Positions 59,453-64,000 of a stretch of 64,000 nucleotides of DNA are shown piece by piece. Both the position numbers and the translations under genes were made by a program. The stretch covers positions 5,084,001 through 5,148,000 of the forward strand of contig NZ_VFPP01000001.1 in NCBI RefSeq assembly GCF_006716745.1, given 5' to 3'. The DNA is from Saccharothrix saharensis. Its GTDB lineage: Bacteria; Actinomycetota; Actinomycetes; Mycobacteriales; Pseudonocardiaceae. The notes under the pieces are model-generated. The model worked only from the letters and a program-made list of their open reading frames with translations. It ran no database searches and had not been told where the DNA came from. Positions within the stretch are counted from its first letter, which is position 1. Every line of letters starts with the position of its first letter.

Positions 59453-60544
59453 TCAGCGGCCGAGGCCGCGCGCCGCCTCGCGGCCCAGCCCGGGGGTGTC
59501 CGGCGGCACCGAGTCGGGGTCGACCCGCGCCTGCACCCGCCGGTCCTCCGCGCCGACCAGCAGCTCCGTCTCCGGCGACACCGACCGCTTGACCAGCGCC
59601 AGCACGATCGTGCCCAGCTCGTGGTGCAGGGCGACGCTGCCGACCCGACCGACCACGCGGTCGTCCACGAGCACCGGGTCGCCGGTCTCCGGCTGCACCT
59701 CGCGCGACCCGTCCAGGTGCAGCAGCAGCATCCGGCGCGGCGGGCGGCCGACGTTGTGCACCTTCGACACCGTCTCCTGGCCCCGGTAGCAGCCCTTGTC
59801 CAGGTGCACGGCCGAGCCGATCCAGTTCACCTCGTGCGGGATGGTCTTCTCGTCGGTGTCCACGCCGAGCCTGGGCCGCAGCGACTCCACCCGCAGCGCC
59901 TCGAACGCCCAGCTGCCGGCCGGCCGCGCGCCCGCGTCGGTGAGCCGGGCCCACCAGTCGGCGAGCTCGCCGCGCGGCACGACCAGGTCCACCGCGTCGT
60001 GACCGGGCCACGGCATGCGGCGGGCGAACCCGCCCCCCAGCGCGACCACGCCGTTCGGACCGGCGGGCAGCGGCACGTCCAGCTTGGCGAACAGGTCGGT
60101 GACCTCCGGGCCGACGACGGTCAGCACGGCCAGCTCCGCCGTGGCGTCGCGCGGCTCCACCTTCGACCAGAACACCATCTTGGTCAGGTACGCCAGCAGC
60201 TCGGCCGCCCGGTCCGCTTCCGTGTCCAGGTAGGCGACACCGCCGACGTTCGCCACCACGGCGTGGTGCTCGACCCGCCCCTGCACGTCCAGGATCAGCG
60301 CCTCGGTGCCCTCGCCCTCGCCGAGCGCGGTGAGGTGCTGGCTGGTCAGCGAGTGCAGCCAGGTCAGCCGGTCGTCGCCGGGCACGGCGAGCACGGCCCG
60401 GTGCGACCGGTCGACCACCGCCACCGACCGCGCGGCCGAGCGCTGCTCGGCGAACGGGTCGCCGAAGTGCCACGGCACGCCCTGGTCGGGGGCGCCCGCG
60501 AACGGGGCGACCGCACCGGGGGCGGTCAACAGCGGTGAGTTCAC
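59453..60544 (-). CDS. ygfZ: YgfZ/GcvT-type folate-binding iron-sulfur maintenance protein
   Basis: A 363-residue tetrahydrofolate-binding protein of the aminomethyltransferase fold. The YgfZ signature K-G-C-Y-x-G-Q-E is exact at 250-257 (KGCYRGQE). LTSQHLTALGEGEGTEALILDVQGRVEH is the N-terminal GcvT-like strand set. YgfZ supports iron-sulfur enzyme upkeep. It overlaps the fur gene as GTGA (60541-60544). The M. tuberculosis counterpart Rv0811c lies next to Rv0810c and Rv0812, matching the order here. Confidence 0.93.
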   Translation of the reverse strand: MNSPLLTAPGAVAPFAGAPDQGVPWHFGDPFAEQRSAARSVAVVDRSHRAVLAVPGDDRLTWLHSLTSQHLTALGEGEGTEALILDVQGRVEHHAVVANVGGVAYLDTEADRAAELLAYLTKMVFWSKVEPRDATAELAVLTVVGPEVTDLFAKLDVPLPAGPNGVVALGGGFARRMPWPGHDAVDLVVPRGELADWWARLTDAGARPAGSWAFEALRVESLRPRLGVDTDEKTIPHEVNWIGSAVHLDKGCYRGQETVSKVHNVGRPPRRMLLLHLDGSREVQPETGDPVLVDDRVVGRVGSVALHHELGTIVLALVKRSVSPETELLVGAEDRRVQARVDPDSVPPDTPGLGREAARGLGR

Positions 60545-60990
60545 TCGGACTCCTTCGGGGCGCTCGGGGTCAGGCACTCGCGGCACGTGCCGGACAGCGC
60601 GAGGTGGCTCGCATCCAGTTCGAACCCGTACGCGTCCCTCAGTGTTCCCCCGAGCGGGGACAGCAGCTCGCACGGCACCTCGTCCACCCGGCCGCACCGG
60701 TGGCACACCAGGTGGACGTGCTCGTGGGCGTGGATCGAGTAGTTGGGCGCGCCGTGCCCGAGGTGGGTGTGCCGGACCAGGCCGAGCCGGTCCAGCAGGT
60801 CCAGCGTGCGGTAGACCGTGGTGATGTTGACCGTGGGGGCGGTGACCTGGACGCGCTGGCAGATCTGCTCGGGCGTGGCGTGGCCCAGGTCGCGCACCGC
60901 GTCGAGCACGAGCTGGCGCTGGGGTGTCATCCGCATGCCGCGTTCGTGCAGCGTCTTGCGCAGGGCCTTCGGAGCGCCGGCGGTGTCCAC
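60541..60990 (-). CDS. Fur-family metal- or peroxide-responsive repressor
   Basis: A 149-residue regulator. The winged helix is LRKTLHERGMRMTPQRQLVLDAV, then PTVNITTVYRTLDLLDRLGL. The metal domain has HAHEHVHLVCHRCG, with C96-x-x-C99, and a second CxxC (C136 and C139), together the structural zinc site seen in Zur and PerR. The regulatory metal cannot be fixed by eye. GTG at 60990 is preceded by TACCAT after 7 bases (leaderless). Divergent from pabC over only 34 bases. Confidence 0.9.
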   Translation of the reverse strand: MDTAGAPKALRKTLHERGMRMTPQRQLVLDAVRDLGHATPEQICQRVQVTAPTVNITTVYRTLDLLDRLGLVRHTHLGHGAPNYSIHAHEHVHLVCHRCGRVDEVPCELLSPLGGTLRDAYGFELDASHLALSGTCRECLTPSAPKESE

Positions 60991-60997
60991 GGGACCG

Positions 60998-61003
60998 ATG
61001 GTA
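60998..61003 (-). promoter_or_regulatory. -10 box of a probable leaderless fur promoter
   Basis: On the minus strand TACCAT is followed by 7 bases and the GTG at 60990. It lies within the 34-base gap shared with pabC. Confidence 0.45.
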
Positions 61004-61012
61004 GGCCGTGAG

Positions 61013-61018
61013 TAGTCT
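61013..61018 (+). promoter_or_regulatory. -10 box of a probable leaderless pabC promoter
   Basis: TAGTCT is followed by 6 bases and the ATG at 61025. The two -10 boxes of this divergent pair are only 9 bases apart. Confidence 0.45.
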
Positions 61019-61024
61019 CACCGT

Positions 61025-61867
61025 ATGCGCGTGCTCGCTCTACTGGACGGAACGCTGGCCGACCCCGACGCCCCGCTGATCCGGGTCGACGACTTCGGCC
61101 TGATGCGCGGCGACGGTGTCTTCGAGACCATCCTCGTCGTCGGCGGCAAGCCCCGGGAACTCGGTCCGCACCTGGACCGGCTGGCCCGCTCGGCGGCCAT
61201 GCTCGACCTGCCCGAGCCGGACCGGGCCGCGTTCGAGCGGGCCGTGGACCTCGTGCTGGACAACTGGACGGGCGGCGCGGAGATCGCGCTCAAGCTCGTC
61301 CACACCCGGGGCGTCGAGGGCGGTGACGGCACGCCGACCGGCTTCGCGCTGGGCATGGACATCTCGCCGAAGGTCATGGCGCAGCGCGCCGACGGCATCG
61401 CCGCGGTCACCCTGGACCGGGGCATCGAGCCGGGCCTGATGGAGCGCGCGCCGTGGCTGCTGCTGGGCGCCAAGTCGCTGTCGTACGCGGTGAACATGGC
61501 GGCGATCCGCGAGGCCGAACGGCGTGGCGCGGCCGAGGTCGTGTTCACCACGTCGTCCGGCTCGGTGCTGGAGGGCCCGACGTCCACGCTGATCATGGCG
61601 CGCGGCCGGACGCTGACCACGCCGCCCGCCGAGCTGGGCATCCTGCCCGGCACGACGCAGGCGGCGCTGTTCCGGGCCGCCGAGCGGGAGGGCTGGACCG
61701 TCGAGGTGCGGCCGATCGCGGTGGAGGAGCTGTACCCGGCGGACGGCGTGTTCCTGGTGTCGAGCGTCCGCAAGATCACCCGCGTGCACACGTTGGACGG
61801 CAAGACGCTGCCGGACTCCGCCGAGCTGCACGCGCGGCTGGCCGAGCTGTACGAGTCGGAGTACTGA
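61025..61867 (+). CDS. pabC: aminodeoxychorismate lyase-type class IV aminotransferase
   Basis: A 280-residue fold-type IV PLP enzyme. The PLP lysine is Lys150 in LLGAKSLSYAVNMAA; EVVFTTSSGSVLEGPTST is the cofactor phosphate loop; and DDFGLMRGDGVFET is the N-terminal signature. The set fits 4-amino-4-deoxychorismate lyase, which makes p-aminobenzoate for folate, though branched-chain aminotransferases share much of it. The M. tuberculosis counterpart is Rv0812. Probably has a leaderless transcript. A long hairpin follows it. Confidence 0.88.
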   Translation: MRVLALLDGTLADPDAPLIRVDDFGLMRGDGVFETILVVGGKPRELGPHLDRLARSAAMLDLPEPDRAAFERAVDLVLDNWTGGAEIALKLVHTRGVEGGDGTPTGFALGMDISPKVMAQRADGIAAVTLDRGIEPGLMERAPWLLLGAKSLSYAVNMAAIREAERRGAAEVVFTTSSGSVLEGPTSTLIMARGRTLTTPPAELGILPGTTQAALFRAAEREGWTVEVRPIAVEELYPADGVFLVSSVRKITRVHTLDGKTLPDSAELHARLAELYESEY

Positions 61868-61913
61868 GCCCGGTGGCCGCTGCTCCGCAGACGGCCGCGA
61901 GGTCGCCCGGAAG

Positions 61914-61986
61914 TCGGTCGTCCGCCCCCTGATCCCCCGACGATCGAAGAGCGTGATCGCCGGGGGACGAGGGAGCGGACGACCGA
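61914..61986. terminator. large hairpin between pabC and the chitinase
   Basis: TCGGTCGTCCGC (61914-61925) pairs perfectly with GCGGACGACCGA (61975-61986). Inside, CCCCCG (61934-61939) pairs with CGGGGG (61961-61966) and CGATC (61941-61945) with GATCG (61955-61959). It lies between the convergent pabC and chitinase genes, so a two-way terminator is likely. It is unusually long. Confidence 0.75.
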
Positions 61987-62009
61987 TGCGACCTCGCGGG
62001 GCGGCGGCC

Positions 62010-64000
62010 CTACCTCAGGCCGGCGTCCACGGCGTTGATCAGGGTGCCGTTGGCGGTGTCACCGGACATCTCCCAGATCATCGCGCCGAGCAGGCCGCGC
62101 TGCTTGAGCCACGCGGTCTTCTTCTGGATCGCCCACACGTCGTCGAACGTCCACCACTGCCCACCGTTGCCGGTGAAGCAGGACGTCGCCACGGCGACCT
62201 CGTCGTGGTGGACCGTGCAGCCCGGCACGCTCGCCAGCAGGTTCGAGTAGCCGCGCGTGCCGGCCTCCTCGGCGAACTGGCCGGGTGCGGCGCCGGTGGC
62301 CGACTGCCACTCGCCGTTCTTCGCGCCCGCCTGCACGCCCTGCCAGCCGCGACCGTAGAACGCCAACCCGATGGTGATCTTGCGCGGGTTCACGCCCGCC
62401 GACGTGTACGCGTCCACCGCGTTCTCCACGCTGAAGTGGAACGAGTACGGGTCGTCCGCGTCGGCGTACAGGTTGCCCTGGTGGCCGGTGCGGTGGGGCT
62501 CCCACGAGTTGTCGCTGCCCGCGCCGTGGAAGTCGTAGCCCTGCACGTTGAACACGTCCAGCGACTTCGCCACCTCGGGCAGGTCCCAGCCGGCCTCGAT
62601 CTTCGCCGGGTCGGCCGGGGTGAACGCGGTCAGGTCGTAGCGCTTGCCCGTCTCCCGGCTCAGCTCGTCGAGCTGCCGCCGGAACTCCTCGATCAGCAGC
62701 GTGTTGTTCCGCTTGTCGTCCGGACCGATGTGGTTGCCCGGGTGGCCCTCCGCGCCCGGCCACTCCCAGTCCAGGTCGATGCCGTCGAAGATGCCCGCCG
62801 CCGTGCCCGGCCCGCCGGCCGCGTTGTAAACGGGCAGGTTGCCCTTGATGTAGACGTCCAGGCAGGACTTGACGAACTTCTTGCGCGCCGCGTCCGTGGC
62901 CGCCACGTCGGAGAAGTACTTGGAGTAGGTCCAGCCGCCCAGCGAGATCAGCACCTTCAGGTGCGGGTGCTTGGCCTTGAGCTTGCGCAGCTGGTTGTAG
63001 TTGCCGCGCAACGGCTCCCAGCCGGTGTCGCCGACGCCGTCGACGGACTGGGCCGCGCTGAAGGGCCTGCTGTAGTCGGCTTCCGCGTCACCCGCGCCGT
63101 CACCCTGGTTGGGGTCCTGCGGGTTCGGCGAGGTGCCCTTGGTGACGCCGTGCAGGCACGTCAGGTTGACCGGGTCGATGTTGCCGAACGCGTAGTTGAG
63201 GTGGGTCAGCTTGGCCGCCGTGCCGCTGGTGTCCAGGTTCTTCACGAAGTACTGGCGGCCGTAGATGCCCCACTGCACGAAGTACCCGACCCGCGCGTAG
63301 CCGTCGACGAGGTCGCCGGTGGAGGCGGTGATCGGGGTGCTCGCGGCCGAGACGTTGTCGTAGAGGTCGCGGGCGCGGACGGTGAACGTGTACGCCGTGG
63401 ACGGTGACAGGCCGTCGACGCGGGCCGTGGTGCCGGTGACCGTCGCCCTCACCGTCGTGCCCTGGTAGACGTCGTAGTTGGCCACGCCCCGGTTGTCCGT
63501 GGACGCGTCCCAGCCGAGCGTGACGCTGCCCGCGTCCTTCGCGGTGGCGCGCAGGTTGGCCGGGGCGGTCGGCGGCTGGGCGTCGTCGGCGGGGTTGTTG
63601 GTGGTCACCGCCAGGGTGTTGGACGCCGCGGACGACGTGCCCTTGGTGTCCTTGGCCCTCACCGTGAAGCTGTAGGCGGTGTTCGGGGCGAGGCCGGTGA
63701 CGGTCGCGCCGGTGGACGTGACCGTCGTGGCCAGGGTCGAGCCGTGGTAGACCTCGTACCCGGCGATCGGCAGCGAGCCGGGGGTGGAGGCGGTCCACGC
63801 CAGCGAGACGGTCCTGGTGGTCTTCACCGGCGAGTGGAGGGTGGTGGGCGGGGTGGGCGGCGTGTCGGGCGTGCCGTCGCAGTTGGCGTTGTTCACCCGG
63901 CACGTGACCGGCTCGGCGGCCCGGCTCAGCGTGAACGTCGGGCTGTACGGCTCGGTGGAGCGGCGGGCGCCCACGCTGCGGTTGTAGTGCACCGGGTTGA
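62010..64000 (-). CDS. GH18 chitinase with fibronectin III domains (N-terminus beyond window)
   Basis: At least 660 residues of a secreted chitin-degrading enzyme; the gene runs past base 64000, so its signal peptide is missing. The visible order is a partial N-terminal domain ending CRVNNANCDG, two fibronectin III modules (starting PPTTLHSPVKTTRTVSLAW and PPTAPANLRATAKDAGSVTL), then a GH18 barrel. The catalytic D-x-x-D-x-D-x-E motif is FDGIDLDWEWP, with LISLGGWTYS as another signature. The partial domain may bind chitin. It ends at a TAG-type stop near 62010, 24 bases after a large hairpin. Confidence 0.95.
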   Translation of the reverse strand, partial: NPVHYNRSVGARRSTEPYSPTFTLSRAAEPVTCRVNNANCDGTPDTPPTPPTTLHSPVKTTRTVSLAWTASTPGSLPIAGYEVYHGSTLATTVTSTGATVTGLAPNTAYSFTVRAKDTKGTSSAASNTLAVTTNNPADDAQPPTAPANLRATAKDAGSVTLGWDASTDNRGVANYDVYQGTTVRATVTGTTARVDGLSPSTAYTFTVRARDLYDNVSAASTPITASTGDLVDGYARVGYFVQWGIYGRQYFVKNLDTSGTAAKLTHLNYAFGNIDPVNLTCLHGVTKGTSPNPQDPNQGDGAGDAEADYSRPFSAAQSVDGVGDTGWEPLRGNYNQLRKLKAKHPHLKVLISLGGWTYSKYFSDVAATDAARKKFVKSCLDVYIKGNLPVYNAAGGPGTAAGIFDGIDLDWEWPGAEGHPGNHIGPDDKRNNTLLIEEFRRQLDELSRETGKRYDLTAFTPADPAKIEAGWDLPEVAKSLDVFNVQGYDFHGAGSDNSWEPHRTGHQGNLYADADDPYSFHFSVENAVDAYTSAGVNPRKITIGLAFYGRGWQGVQAGAKNGEWQSATGAAPGQFAEEAGTRGYSNLLASVPGCTVHHDEVAVATSCFTGNGGQWWTFDDVWAIQKKTAWLKQRGLLGAMIWEMSGDTANGTLINAVDAGLR

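Overview
The window is very GC-rich, uses many GTG starts, and is packed with short overlapping operons. The gene set (mycothiol-dependent isomerase-type protein, ESX/type VII secretion accessory proteins, DUF3558/DUF3073/DUF574 families, RsiG, PurS/PurQ/PurL) points to a filamentous actinobacterium of the Pseudonocardiales, most like Saccharothrix, Actinosynnema or Lentzea. The genus is inferred from family content only.

Layout. 1-3.1 kb: tail of an unidentified gene, a proline-rich lipoprotein and a polar amino-acid (glutamate-type) ABC transporter. 3.2-10.5 kb: purC, a DUF2334 protein, an MBL-fold hydrolase, an epimerase, a lone DUF3800 protein, then purS-purQ-purL closed by a strong hairpin. 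10.5-13.7 kb: a secreted GH25 lysozyme, a frameshifted relative of its N-terminus, and a divergent aldo/keto reductase / LysR pair. 13.6-18.9 kb: two paralogous pentapeptide-type membrane proteins, a DUF574 methyltransferase and a PAS-GGDEF-EAL cyclic-di-GMP enzyme. 18.9-24.4 kb: a medium-chain dehydrogenase, two GH15 glycosidases and a DUF3558 lipoprotein. 24.5-31.5 kb: type VII secretion accessory genes (PPE-like protein, EspG-like chaperone, EspC-like protein, DUF1023 hydrolase) around an SCP-like gene. 31.6-35.2 kb: mycothiol-type isomerase, purF, purM. 35.2-39.5 kb: ECF sigma factor and partner, ArfB, methyltransferase, and a TetR-controlled SDR/SMR pair. 39.5-50 kb: a complete-looking myo-inositol uptake and catabolism operon behind a LacI regulator with perfect operators. 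50-54 kb: a three-gene cassette (class III cyclase-like protein, small protein, NB-ARC/TPR STAND protein) beside a Crp-family regulator. 54.3-64 kb: an Old Yellow Enzyme, DUF3073, MFS, RsiG, BKACE, YgfZ, Fur, PabC and a truncated GH18 chitinase.

How the genes work together. Six de novo purine genes lie in three places; purF-purM, DUF3073, YgfZ and PabC keep the order seen around M. tuberculosis Rv0807-Rv0812, but the type VII module and other accessory genes sit between the SCP-like gene and purF. The inositol operon runs from ABC import through dehydrogenation, dehydration, isomerisation, ring opening, phosphorylation and aldol cleavage, lacking only a visible malonate-semialdehyde dehydrogenase. 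Cyclic-di-GMP appears twice: the GGDEF-EAL enzyme and RsiG, a c-di-GMP-binding anti-sigma factor. The most notable accessory unit is the cyclase-like / NB-ARC-TPR cassette, whose two end proteins carry a matching short Q-A-G motif, as expected of an NLR-like sensing system. Ten genes have a TANNNT box 6-8 bases before the start codon, suggesting leaderless mRNAs are common here.
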